Source: Guyparkeria halophila
Lineage (GTDB): Bacteria > Pseudomonadota > Gammaproteobacteria > Halothiobacillales > Halothiobacillaceae
NCBI RefSeq assembly: GCF_034479635.1
Contig: NZ_CP140153.1
Location: 255,501 to 319,500 of the forward strand
Reading direction: 5' to 3'
Length of the DNA: 64,000 nt
Part shown: positions 14,726 through 24,916 of the stretch, one piece after another
How the letters are laid out: each line of letters opens with the position of its first letter
How positions within the stretch are numbered: position 1 is the first letter of the stretch
Notes under the pieces: generated by a model
What the model was told of the DNA's origin: nothing
Database searches by the model: none
What the model saw: the letters and a program-made list of their open reading frames with translations, nothing else
Position numbers and translations under genes: made by a program

Positions 14726-16057
14726 TCAGGCCGTCGGTCGGTCACCGGGTGCCTGCAGGCAGGCAATGAAAAAGCCGTCACAGCCATGGCGGTCGGGGCG
14801 CAGCCGAACCCACCCGTCGGGCGTCACCGCGTCGTCCGGCAGGCCCTCGAGTGTGGGCCGTGTCGCGGTCCAGCTGGGGTGGCGGGCGAGGAAGGCCTCG
14901 ACGATGGCCTCGTTCTCGGCCGGCCACAGGCTGCAGGTGGCGTAGACCAGCCGTCCGCCGGGGCGCGTGGCCTGGCTTCCCCGTTCGAGCAGCTGGCATT
15001 GCGTCTCGGCAAGCCCGTCCCAGTCGATGGCGGCCCCGCGCAGTTCCGGGTGACGCCGCCAGGTGCCCGAGCCGCTGCAGGGGGCGTCGATCAGCACCCG
15101 GTCAAAGCCGGCAAGGTCCGCGGGCAATGCTTGGGTGGCATCGAGTGCGCGTAGCTCGAGGGTCGTGTCGCCATGACGCTGGGTGCGTGTGCGCAGCCGA
15201 TCGAGGCGTTCGGGGTGAAGGTCGCAGGCGGTCAGGCGCAGCTGGCCGCGGGCCTCGTCGAGCAGCCCAAGGCTCTTGCCGCCGGCCCCGGCGCAGAGAT
15301 CCAGGACCCGCTCGCCCGGTTGGGCCTGCAGGGCGCGCACCACCCATTGGCTGCCGGCGTCCTGGACCTCGAACCCACCGGCCTCGAACGCGGGTAGGCG
15401 GGTCAGGCGCGCCGGTCGCTCGAGACGCACGCCCAGCGGCAGCCCGGCGATCCCCCTGGCCTCGATCTCCGCCCCGGCCAGCTCGTCGATCAGCGCGTCG
15501 CGATCGCCGTGGCGTGGGTTGGCATGCAGGTCGACGGGTGCACGGGCATCCAGCGCCCGGGCCAGCGTCTCGGGGGCGTCGGGCTGCCAGGCTTGCCATT
15601 GCGCGGCGGCGGCCGGGTCCAGGTTGAAGCGAACGGTCCAGGGCAGCGAGGCGAACCGCCCGGCGCGGCGTCGGGCCAAGGAGGCGGCGGCTTCGGGTGT
15701 CAGCCCGGCCACCTCGGCGAGCACCGGGTCGAGTGCGTCGGCCAGCGACAGGGCGGCAGCAACCCGCGCGGCCATGCTCGCTGCGCTGTCGTCGAGCAGC
15801 CAGTCGAGCACCTGGCGCTGGCGCAGCACGAACAGGGTCAGTTCGCGCACCCGCTCGCGGTCCCGGCGGCCCATCTTGCGTCGTGCGGCCAGTTCGCGTT
15901 GCAGGCTGCGGTCGGCGGGCAGGCCCTGTTCGGTGATCCGCTCGAGCAAGTCGGCGGCCAGCAGCAGCTGGGCCGGGAAGGTGCGCCCGCGGGGCAGATC
16001 GGGGGCGGGCCAGTCGTCGCCGGGGGTCGGGCTTCGGGGCTGGGTCGGGTCGCTCAT
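14726..16057 (-). CDS. rsmB: 16S rRNA m5C967 methyltransferase RsmB family
   Basis: The 443-residue protein has an N-terminal NusB-like RNA-binding region (AAARKMGRRDRERVREL, typical ARRKMGR...DR motif) and a C-terminal NOP2/Sun methyltransferase domain. SAM site: VLDLCAGAGGKSLGLLD. Catalysis: IDAPCSGSGTWRRHPEL (motif IV Cys) and VYATCSLWPAENE (motif VI Cys), the two-cysteine arrangement of m5C enzymes. The target is probably C967 of 16S rRNA, based on family. It is usually next to fmt in gammaproteobacteria; here it stands apart, downstream of a palindromic element and 83 nt upstream of lptM on the same strand. Confidence 0.87.
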   Translation of the reverse strand: MSDPTQPRSPTPGDDWPAPDLPRGRTFPAQLLLAADLLERITEQGLPADRSLQRELAARRKMGRRDRERVRELTLFVLRQRQVLDWLLDDSAASMAARVAAALSLADALDPVLAEVAGLTPEAAASLARRRAGRFASLPWTVRFNLDPAAAAQWQAWQPDAPETLARALDARAPVDLHANPRHGDRDALIDELAGAEIEARGIAGLPLGVRLERPARLTRLPAFEAGGFEVQDAGSQWVVRALQAQPGERVLDLCAGAGGKSLGLLDEARGQLRLTACDLHPERLDRLRTRTQRHGDTTLELRALDATQALPADLAGFDRVLIDAPCSGSGTWRRHPELRGAAIDWDGLAETQCQLLERGSQATRPGGRLVYATCSLWPAENEAIVEAFLARHPSWTATRPTLEGLPDDAVTPDGWVRLRPDRHGCDGFFIACLQAPGDRPTA

Positions 16058-16140
16058 GGGCTGCTCGGCGGTCGGTTAGGCTGGCGTTTGGTAGTATCTC
16101 ACGATCTCGCATGCCCCCGATTGGGGTGCCGATTCCACCA

Positions 16141-16407
16141 AGGAAGGTCTGCATGAATCCGATACCGCTCTGCGAGCCTTGAGTCGGGCAGATGCAAGGC
16201 GATCGTCCGCTGTGTAAGAGTTGTTCTCTTTCCAAGGGCGACAACGCAGCAGGTGCTCGACTCAAGGCTCGCCCTGCGGGGCTCGGCGAGTCGCCCGTGC
16301 TCGTCGTTGTGTCGTCTTGGCGTGGCCAACGCACGCCGGCGCCGACGCGCCTTGATCACGAATGACTCGCCGGGCCAGAGTGGCATCGGATTCATGCAGA
16401 CCTTCCT
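16141..16407. repeat. Palindromic element copy 2 (267 bp) between rsmB and the hydrolase gene
   Basis: Outer arms: AGGAAGGTCTGCATGAATCC, continuing through CGAT, are repeated inverted at the right end, ending at 16407. The CAGATGCAAGGCG motif is at 16189-16201 (offset 48, as in copy 1). Inner arms GAGCCTTGAGTCG and CGACTCAAGGCTC are perfectly complementary and differ from those of copies 1 and 3. ACAACG pairs with CGTTGT where copy 1 has GCAACGC/GCGTTGC. The flanking dinucleotide CA occurs on both sides, a possible 2-bp target duplication. The hydrolase ATG follows 22 nt after the right end. Confidence 0.87.
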
Positions 16408-16428
16408 CAACAGAGACATGTCATTTCA

Positions 16429-17256
16429 ATGAGCACGCAAGCAAACGCGGCAAATGCGACGGTCGACCTGCACTTCGAGGAGCGTGGCGGCGGCCTGCCG
16501 GTGATCATCATGCACGGGTTGTTCGGGTCGCTCTCCAACTGGCGCGGCATCGCCCAGTCGTTGAGCGCGAACTACCGCGTCATCAATGTCGATCTGCGCA
16601 ACCATGGTCGTTCACCCCACGCCCCGGGGCTTTCCTACGAGGCGATGGCCAACGACATCCTGGCGGTGATGGATCGGCTCGGGGTCGAGCGCGCCCACCT
16701 GATCGGCCACTCGCTGGGCGGCAAGCTCGGCATGGTGCTGGCCGACCGCCACCCCGAGCGGGTCGCCCGGCTGGCCGTGGTCGATATCGCGCCGAAGTGG
16801 TATCCGCCCTGGCACAAGGATGTCTTCGCCGCGCTGGATGCCGTCGATCTCGAGACGCTCGAGTCGCGGGAGCAGGCGCGCCAGCAGATGGCCGCGCACG
16901 TGTTCGAGCCCGAGGTGCGGTCCTTCCTCGCGGCCAACCTCGAGCAGGTCGACGGCCGGTGGCGCTGGCGCTTCAACCTGCCCGAGCTCAAGGCGGCCTA
17001 CGAGCAGACGTCCGACATGCCGACGCTGTCGGGCTTCTATCTCGGGCCGGCCCTGTTCATCCGCGGGGCCCAGTCGGCGTATATCGAGGCGGGCGACGAA
17101 GAGCGCATCGGCCGTGATTTTCCGCAAAGCTGCATCGTCACCCTGGAGCAGGCGCGCCATTGGCCGCACATCGAGGACACCGCCGGGTTCCTTGACGCCG
17201 TCACCCGCTTTTTCGCCCACGGCTGCCACGATTTCCCGGAGCAACCGATCGGTTGA
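16429..17256 (+). CDS. Alpha/beta-fold hydrolase (YbfF-like esterase)
   Basis: This 275-residue hydrolase has the oxyanion/HG motif HGLFGSLSNW near residue 30, VDLRNHGRSPH, the nucleophile elbow GHSLGGKLG (Ser near 90), and a C-terminal HWPHIED with the catalytic His. The LRNHGRS and HSLGGK pattern resembles E. coli YbfF, which hydrolyses short acyl thioesters and esters. The substrate is not known. The gene stands alone between a palindromic element and the large non-coding RNA region; the GacA-type box begins 9 nt after its stop. The start ATG lacks an obvious Shine-Dalgarno, although CAGAG is present. Confidence 0.82.
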   Translation: MSTQANAANATVDLHFEERGGGLPVIIMHGLFGSLSNWRGIAQSLSANYRVINVDLRNHGRSPHAPGLSYEAMANDILAVMDRLGVERAHLIGHSLGGKLGMVLADRHPERVARLAVVDIAPKWYPPWHKDVFAALDAVDLETLESREQARQQMAAHVFEPEVRSFLAANLEQVDGRWRWRFNLPELKAAYEQTSDMPTLSGFYLGPALFIRGAQSAYIEAGDEERIGRDFPQSCIVTLEQARHWPHIEDTAGFLDAVTRFFAHGCHDFPEQPIG

Positions 17257-17264
17257 TCGGCCCG

Positions 17265-17282
17265 TGTAGGAAAATTCCTACA
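17265..17282 (+). promoter_or_regulatory. GacA/LetA/UvrY-type box upstream of the large CsrB-like RNA
   Basis: TGTAGGAAAATTCCTACA is a perfect 18-bp palindrome. It matches the upstream activating sequence bound by the GacA-family response regulators (TGTAAG-N6-CTTACA and variants), which activate CsrB/RsmY/RsmZ-type RNAs. A degenerate second box follows 22 bp downstream: AAAATTCCTAC is repeated exactly at 17293-17303, but its left half is poor. Two helical turns separate the two. No clear -10/-35 is visible between the boxes and the first GGA hairpin. Confidence 0.75.
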
Positions 17283-17349
17283 AAAGAAATCGAAAATTCC
17301 TACGAAACTTTCGGCGATTTCGTCTATCCAGCCGGCGTCAGAGCGCGCA

Positions 17350-17993
17350 TCATGCACCCGTGCTTGGATGCACAGGGCAGGAAGCCCACCCGGCCAGGAG
17401 GCCGAGGGATCGTACGGCGGACAGGGAGTCCGCGCAGGAAGCACCGGCAGAGGATCTGCCAGTTCGGGAGGTCGGGTTCGCCCGACGCGTGCACGGCGCT
17501 TATCTAAGGAAGCGCACCGTAAACAACCGGACCTCGGGACAGAGTCCAGGTTTTTTGCGGGCAGCCAGGAAGGCCGCGGCGCGTTCGGCACGGAAGCCGG
17601 GACCGAATCAAGGATCTAGCCAAGCACCCAGGACGGGTGCTGCCACGGACGGCAAGGGACGATTCCGCGCAGGATGCGCGTTCGATGCAGGATGGCATCG
17701 CTGAAAAAAACGGTGGTAGACGCCGGCAACAACAAGAACCCGCAGGAACGGTCAGCGGCGAGACAAGAATCAACAGGATCGGCAACGGATACTGCCCTTG
17801 TCTTAAGGAAAAGCACTCGCCACACCGGACCCAGGGATTGGGACCCAAGACTCCGCGCAGGGACAACGCGCCGGATCCATGCCGCAGGGCAGGATCGTTT
17901 CCCGGCCAGGAAGGCCCTCCTCCTTTTTCCGTCATCGACGACCCAAGACGACCCAGGACCACCCTCTGAGTGATTCAGATTCGGGTGTTTTTT
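17350..17993 (+). ncRNA. Candidate giant CsrB/RsmZ-type CsrA-sequestering RNA
   Basis: CsrB-type RNAs titrate the translational regulator CsrA/RsmA through many GGA motifs in hairpin loops. This protein-free stretch has about 33 GGA triplets on the plus strand (counted by hand). Many sit in short perfect hairpins: GGGC-aggaa-GCCC (17375-17387), GGCC-agga-GGCC (17392-17403), GCGGAC-aggga-GTCCGC (17417-17433), GGCAG-aggat-CTGCC (17446-17460), GCACCC-aggac-GGGTGC (17624-17640), GCGC-aggat-GCGC (17667-17679), GATGC-aggatg-GCATC (17684-17699) and GGCC-aggaa-GGCC (17904-17916). A GacA-type box lies upstream and an intrinsic terminator at the end. The 5' end is a guess. At about 640 nt it would be larger than E. 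coli CsrB. A T6 run at 17551-17556 after a GGAC/GTCC stem might split it into two RNAs. Confidence 0.82.
17960..17993 (+). terminator. Rho-independent terminator of the CsrB-like RNA
   Basis: CACCC pairs with GGGTG and the adjoining TCTGA pairs with TCAGA around a small loop, with a three-nt bulge. The stem is followed directly by TTTTTT (17988-17993). It terminates plus-strand transcription and separates the RNA gene from queA. The following gap up to 18179 shows no gene. Confidence 0.88.
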
Positions 17994-18179
17994 GCGTGTG
18001 CGTATCCGTTCCCCCGCCGGTCATCCGCCGTGGTGAGTCGCGCCGTGGTTCGTTGGTATCGCCGGCTGCCCTGTGCCCGCTGACAGCCTGCCCGGCGATC
18101 GGTTGGTCGGGCGCGCCGATGGTCGTGCTCGATGTTCCCGGTGGTCTGTCCCCGCGCGGCGGGGTAGACTGCGCCCGCC

Positions 18180-20401
<2,222 letters not shown>

Positions 20402-20497
20402 ACGGCGCGTAGCAATGCAAACCGCGGGGCTTGTGGCATACTCCGGCGTTGTCTTGCAAACCACCTAAAACACCACGAAATCGGAGCGACCCCCACG

Positions 20498-20833
20498 ATG
20501 TTCTTTATCAGCGATGCCATGGCCCAGGCGGAAGGGGCCGGTGAGCCGAGCCTGCTGGCGACCTTCCTGCCGCTGCTGCTCATCTTCGCCGTCATGTACT
20601 TCCTGCTGATCCGTCCGCAGATCAAGCGTCAGAAGGAGCACAAGAAGCTGGTCGAGGCGATCGAGAAGGGCGACGAGATCGCGACCTCCGGCGGTCTGCT
20701 TGGCCGCGTCGTCAACGTCGGCGACACGTTGCTGGTACTGGAAATCGCCGACGGCACCACGGTGGTCGTGCAGCGATTCGCCGTCAGCACGGTGATGCCC
20801 AAGGGCACCATCAAGGACGCCCGCGAGGCCTGA
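20498..20833 (+). CDS. yajC: Sec translocon accessory subunit YajC
   Basis: YajC is a small inner-membrane partner of SecDF in the holotranslocon. The 111-residue protein has one membrane segment (about residues 19-41, LLATFLPLLLIFAVMYFLLI), followed by RPQIKRQKEHKKLV and the conserved cytoplasmic GDEIATSGGLLGRVVNV. It precedes secD by 125 nt, which contains no gene. Length and order are standard. Confidence 0.95.
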   Translation: MFFISDAMAQAEGAGEPSLLATFLPLLLIFAVMYFLLIRPQIKRQKEHKKLVEAIEKGDEIATSGGLLGRVVNVGDTLLVLEIADGTTVVVQRFAVSTVMPKGTIKDAREA

Positions 20834-20958
20834 TCCTCGCCATTCCCCAGGGCTCGCTACGGCGGGCCCTCTCGTTTTATCCGCCCGCCGGCCAGGGATG
20901 CGTGTCGGTGGGCCGCGTCCCGGCCCACGGGGCGCCTTTCCTCGCGAAGGCCTAGAAG

Positions 20959-22824
20959 ATGAACCGCTATCCCCTGTGGAAGAATCTGATCGTCGTCGTT
21001 GTCGTGCTGGTGGGGTTGTTCTACGCCCTGCCGAACTTCTTCGGCGAAGAGCCGGCCCTGCAGATCTCCAAGCGTGACGGCACCATGGAGCAGGCCGCCC
21101 TGTCCGAGGCACAGAGCGCGCTGCGCGCCGCGGGCATCGAGTACAGCCGTGCCGATTTGCAGGACGACTCCGGTCTGATCCGCTTCAACTCCACGGACGA
21201 TCAGCTCGAGGCGGTCGACGTGGTGCGTGCCGCCCTCGGCGGTGACTACCCGGTTGCCCTCAACCTGGCCCCGGCCGCGCCGACCTGGCTGACCGATCTC
21301 GGCGCCTTGCCGATGTATCTGGGCCTGGACCTGCGTGGTGGTGTCCACTTTCTGATGCAGGTGGACATGGGCGCGGCGATCAAGACGGCGCTGGAGCGTC
21401 GTGTCGACGGCATGCGTGCCGACCTGCGCGGCGAGCGTCTGCGGTATGTCTCCGCCGAGGTCACCGACGAGCAGCGTATCCAGGTGCGTTTCCGTGATGC
21501 CGGGTCCCGTGACCAGGCCATCGAGCAGCTGGCCGGCGACTACGAAGACCTCGAGTTCGATTCGGCCGAGATCGAGGGCGAGCCGTACCTGACGGCGACG
21601 ATGACCGAGGAGGGCGTCGAGACCGAACGCCGCGCCGCCCTCGAGCAGAACATCACCACCCTGCGCAACCGCGTCAACGAACTGGGCGTGGCCGAGCCGC
21701 TGATCCAGCAGCAGGGCGATGACCGCATCGTGGTCGAGCTGCCGGGTATCCAGGACACCGTGCGCGCCAAGGAAATCCTCGGCGCGACCGCCACCCTGGA
21801 ATTCCGCCTGGTCCACGGCTCGCCGGCCGACTGGGTCGATGCCGACGAGTCCGGCAGCATCCCGCCGCAGGCGCGTCTCTACCAGCGACGCGATGGCGGC
21901 CCGGTGCTCCTCAAGCGCCAGGTGATCGTCACCGGTGATCGGGTCACCGGGGCGTCGTCGGGCTTTGATCAGGATTCCGGCTCGCCGGCGGTGTTCGTCA
22001 ACCTCGACAGCCAGGGCGCGCGGCGCATGGCCGACATCACGGGCGACAACATCGGCCAGCAGATGGGCGTGGTGTTCATCGAGAACCGCATCGACACCAA
22101 GGTCGACGAAGACGGCAATCTCAGCGAGGAGAAGAAGCTGGTCGAAGAGGTGATCAACGTCGCCACCATTCGTGACCAGCTGGCCAACCGCTTCCAGATC
22201 ACCGGGCTCGACTCGTCGCAGGAGGCGCGCAACCTGTCGCTGCTGCTGCGCGCCGGCGCCCTGCGCGCGCCGATGGATATCGTCGAGGAGCGCACCGTCG
22301 GTCCGAGCCTGGGTGCCGAGAACATCCAGGCCGGCGTGAACGCCGCCATTCTCGGCTTCGTGCTGGTGGCGATCTTCATGATGATCTACTACCGCGTCTT
22401 CGGCGTGATCGCCGTGGTCGCGCTGGTGACCAACCTGGTCCTGATCGTCGCGGTGCTCTCGATGCTGCAGGCAACGCTGACCCTGCCGGGCATTGCCGGC
22501 ATCGTGCTGACCGTGGGCATGGCGGTGGATGCCAACGTGTTGATCTTCGAGCGCATTCGCGAAGAGCTCAGGAACGGCATGACGCCGCACGCGGCGATGA
22601 AGGCCGGTTACGAGCGTGCCTTTGCCACCATCCTGGATGCGAACATCACCACCCTGCTGGCGGCCCTCGCCCTGTTTGCCTTCGGCACCGGGCCGGTCAA
22701 GGGCTTTGCCGTGACGCTGTCGATCGGCATCCTCGCCTCGGTGTTCACCGCGGTGATGCTGTCGCGCGCCCTGGCCAACCTGGTCTACGGTCGCCAGGCG
22801 CGCCTGAAGGGACTTTCCATCTGA
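20959..22824 (+). CDS. secD: Protein translocase subunit SecD
   Basis: SecD uses the proton gradient to help pull translocated proteins through SecYEG on the periplasmic side. The 621-residue protein has an N-terminal membrane segment (LIVVVVVLVGLFYALPNFFG), the signature GLDLRGGVHFLMQVDM, the large periplasmic P1 head (residues about 120-440, with LRNRVNELGVAEPLIQQQG and RIVVELPG), and five C-terminal membrane segments including GMAVDANVLIFERIREEL with the functional Asp. It is in an operon with yajC upstream and secF 40 nt downstream. Length is normal for gammaproteobacteria. Confidence 0.97.
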   Translation: MNRYPLWKNLIVVVVVLVGLFYALPNFFGEEPALQISKRDGTMEQAALSEAQSALRAAGIEYSRADLQDDSGLIRFNSTDDQLEAVDVVRAALGGDYPVALNLAPAAPTWLTDLGALPMYLGLDLRGGVHFLMQVDMGAAIKTALERRVDGMRADLRGERLRYVSAEVTDEQRIQVRFRDAGSRDQAIEQLAGDYEDLEFDSAEIEGEPYLTATMTEEGVETERRAALEQNITTLRNRVNELGVAEPLIQQQGDDRIVVELPGIQDTVRAKEILGATATLEFRLVHGSPADWVDADESGSIPPQARLYQRRDGGPVLLKRQVIVTGDRVTGASSGFDQDSGSPAVFVNLDSQGARRMADITGDNIGQQMGVVFIENRIDTKVDEDGNLSEEKKLVEEVINVATIRDQLANRFQITGLDSSQEARNLSLLLRAGALRAPMDIVEERTVGPSLGAENIQAGVNAAILGFVLVAIFMMIYYRVFGVIAVVALVTNLVLIVAVLSMLQATLTLPGIAGIVLTVGMAVDANVLIFERIREELRNGMTPHAAMKAGYERAFATILDANITTLLAALALFAFGTGPVKGFAVTLSIGILASVFTAVMLSRALANLVYGRQARLKGLSI

Positions 22825-22864
22825 GCCGGCCAGGTGCCGGCAATCGAATCAGACGAGTGACACC

Positions 22865-23809
22865 ATGAACGTATTTCCAGCCGACGCGCGATTCGACTTC
22901 TTCGGCAAGCGCTACTTCGCCTACGCCCTGTCGGCGATCCTGCTGCTGGTCGCGGTGGGTTCGCTGGCGACCAAGGGGCTCAACCTGGGCCTGGACTTCA
23001 CCGGCGGGGTGGTCGTCGAGCTGGGCTACCCCGGCGGGGCGGACATCGAGGCGGTGCGCGACACGCTCGATGCCCAGGGTTTCGATCAAGCGGTCGCGCA
23101 GCTGTTTGGCTCATCGGAGTCGGTGCTGGTGCGGTTGCCGCCGACGGGGGAAAGCCAGTCGCGGCTCGCCGACCAGGTGCTGACCGCGCTGCAGTCGGAG
23201 TCGGATGACGTCACCATGCGCCGGGTCGAGTATGTCGGCCCGGCGGTGGGCAAGGAGTTGTTCAACGCCGGTGGGCTGGCCTTGCTGGTCGTGCTGGCCG
23301 GCATCCTGGTCTATGTGGGCTTTCGTTTCCAGGTGCGCCTGGCGGGCGGGGCGATCCTCGCCCTGGCGCACGATCTGGTGGTGGTGCTGGGTATCGTCAG
23401 TCTGGTGGGGCTTCGCTTCGACCTGACCGTGCTGGCCGCCTTCCTCGCGCTGGCCGGCTACTCGATCAACGACACCATCGTGGTGTTCGACCGCATCCGC
23501 GAGAACTTCCAGAAGATGCGCAAGGGCACCGAGAAGGAGGTGATGAACGCCTCGGTCAACCAGACCATGTCGCGCACGGTGATCACCTCGGGTACCACCT
23601 TCCTCACCGCGCTGGCGCTGTTCGTCTTCGGGGGCGAGGCGCTCTACGGCTTTTCTCTGACGCTGTTGCTCGGGATCGCGATCGGTACGTTCTCCTCGAT
23701 CTACGTCGCCTCGGCCGTGTCGCTGGACATGGGCCTCAAGCGCCAGGACCTGCTCAAGCTGGATGACCGCGAGCGGCTCAAGCAGGCCGAGGACAGCAAC
23801 ATCCCCTGA
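22865..23809 (+). CDS. secF: Protein translocase subunit SecF
   Basis: SecF forms the pump with SecD. The 314-residue protein has the N-terminal segment (YFAYALSAILLLVAVGSLA), the SecF signature LNLGLDFTGGVVVELGY, a small periplasmic domain, and five membrane segments including AGYSINDTIVVFDRIREN. The stop is followed by a strong bidirectional terminator shared with the convergent suhB gene. Confidence 0.97.
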   Translation: MNVFPADARFDFFGKRYFAYALSAILLLVAVGSLATKGLNLGLDFTGGVVVELGYPGGADIEAVRDTLDAQGFDQAVAQLFGSSESVLVRLPPTGESQSRLADQVLTALQSESDDVTMRRVEYVGPAVGKELFNAGGLALLVVLAGILVYVGFRFQVRLAGGAILALAHDLVVVLGIVSLVGLRFDLTVLAAFLALAGYSINDTIVVFDRIRENFQKMRKGTEKEVMNASVNQTMSRTVITSGTTFLTALALFVFGGEALYGFSLTLLLGIAIGTFSSIYVASAVSLDMGLKRQDLLKLDDRERLKQAEDSNIP

Positions 23810-23867
23810 GGGCCTTCCTTTCCCGCACGGGGTTGGCCGGCACGGTTCGACTGCCCGGCCCAAACGG

Positions 23868-23895
23868 AAAAGCCCGCAGTCGATGCGGGCTTTTT
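23868..23895. terminator. Bidirectional terminator between secF and suhB
   Basis: AAAAGCCCGCA pairs with TGCGGGCTTTTT across a five-base GTCGA loop. The A-run and T-run make it functional on both strands, serving the convergent secF and suhB ends. Confidence 0.93.
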
Positions 23896-23922
23896 CGTGT
23901 CTGCGGGATCGGCGCCTTGGCG

Positions 23923-24750
23923 TTAGTCGCCGGACTCGGGCCGCGAGACCGAGCGCCAGGCCGCCTCGCCCTTGCTGATCGCCTGCAGCATGGCGTGGAC
24001 CAGCTTGGGGTTGGCGCAGATGACATTGCCACTGCCCAGGTAGTCGTCGCCACCCTGGTTGTCGATCACCACGCCACCGGCCTCGCGGACCAGCAGGACG
24101 CCGGCGGCCATGTCCCAGGGCTTGAGGCCGAATTCCCAGAAGCCGTCGAAACGGCCGGCGGCCACGTAGGCCAGATCCAGCGCGGCCGACCCGGGGCGGC
24201 GGATGCCGGCGATCGGGCCGTGCAGCGCCCGCAGGGTCGCGATGTATCGTTCGAGGTTCTGGTCGTCACGGAACGGGATGCCGGTACCCAGCAACGCGCC
24301 ATCCAGCCCCTTGCGCGGAGCGACGCGGATGCGGCGGTTGTCGAGGAAGGCCCCGCCGCCGCGCTCGGCGGTGAACAGCTCCTGGTTGACCGGGTTGTAG
24401 ATCACCCCCAGTTCCAGTCGCCCCTGGCGTTCCAGCGCGATGGATACCGCGTAGTGGCCGATGCCGTGCAGGAAGTTGGTGGTGCCGTCGAGCGGGTCGA
24501 TGATCCAGCGGAACTCGGCGCCGTCCTGCCCGGCGGCGCCGGACTCCTCCGCGAGGATGCCGTGGTCGGGGTAGGCGCGCAGCAGTGTGTCGATGATCGC
24601 CGTCTCGGCCTGATGGTCGACCTCGGTGACGAAGTCGTTGCGCTTTTTCGACTCGATGGTGAGATCGTTGACGCGATCGCGGCTGCGGGAGATGACACTG
24701 CCGGCGGCGCGGGCGGCGCGCACGGCGATATTGAGCATGGGGTGCGGCAT
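23923..24750 (-). CDS. suhB: Inositol-1-monophosphatase SuhB
   Basis: SuhB hydrolyses inositol monophosphate and in E. coli also joins the rRNA antitermination complex with NusA/NusG. The 275-residue protein has the metal sites LAEESGA, WIIDPLDGTTNFLHG and PWDMAAGVLLVREAGG. ATG 24750 gives MPHPMLNIAVRAARAAGSVI, the typical SuhB N-terminus; the longer open frame upstream is unrelated to the family. It is divergent from trmJ, the standard gammaproteobacterial suhB/trmJ-cysE-iscR layout. Confidence 0.94.
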   Translation of the reverse strand: MPHPMLNIAVRAARAAGSVISRSRDRVNDLTIESKKRNDFVTEVDHQAETAIIDTLLRAYPDHGILAEESGAAGQDGAEFRWIIDPLDGTTNFLHGIGHYAVSIALERQGRLELGVIYNPVNQELFTAERGGGAFLDNRRIRVAPRKGLDGALLGTGIPFRDDQNLERYIATLRALHGPIAGIRRPGSAALDLAYVAAGRFDGFWEFGLKPWDMAAGVLLVREAGGVVIDNQGGDDYLGSGNVICANPKLVHAMLQAISKGEAAWRSVSRPESGD

Positions 24751-24916
24751 AATGGTCTTGGTCGGCTCGACGAGCGAATGGTGGATGACGGGCCGCGGCA
24801 GGCGGTTTGATCGCTGCCAGAGGCGCGTCCGGGCCGGTCGATCGGACCGTGATGCCCGGTCGGGGCGCTGATGCGCCCCGTTCCTCGGATCCGGAATTAT
24901 ACGCGTAAACGCCCCT

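Noticed and set aside
16099-16419. Short minus-strand frames in the palindromic elements that share peptides (for example MPLWPxESFVxKAR and ALHLPDSR)
   Set aside because: The similarity of copies 1 and 2 comes from the shared nucleotide motifs. Copy 3 does not keep the frame, and no ribosome site is present, so I treat it as non-coding.
17325-17330. TATCCA as a -10 box for the CsrB-like RNA
   Set aside because: No plausible -35 at 16-18 nt, and the sequence is weak; I left the 5' end open.
17257-18179. Frames of 60-150 codons in the GGA-rich region
   Set aside because: They are Pro/Arg/Gly-rich with no family motif, and the strand shows repeated hairpins and a terminator, which better fits a structured RNA.
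24751-24916. Operator or riboswitch between suhB and trmJ
   Set aside because: I saw no convincing symmetrical site or structured leader.
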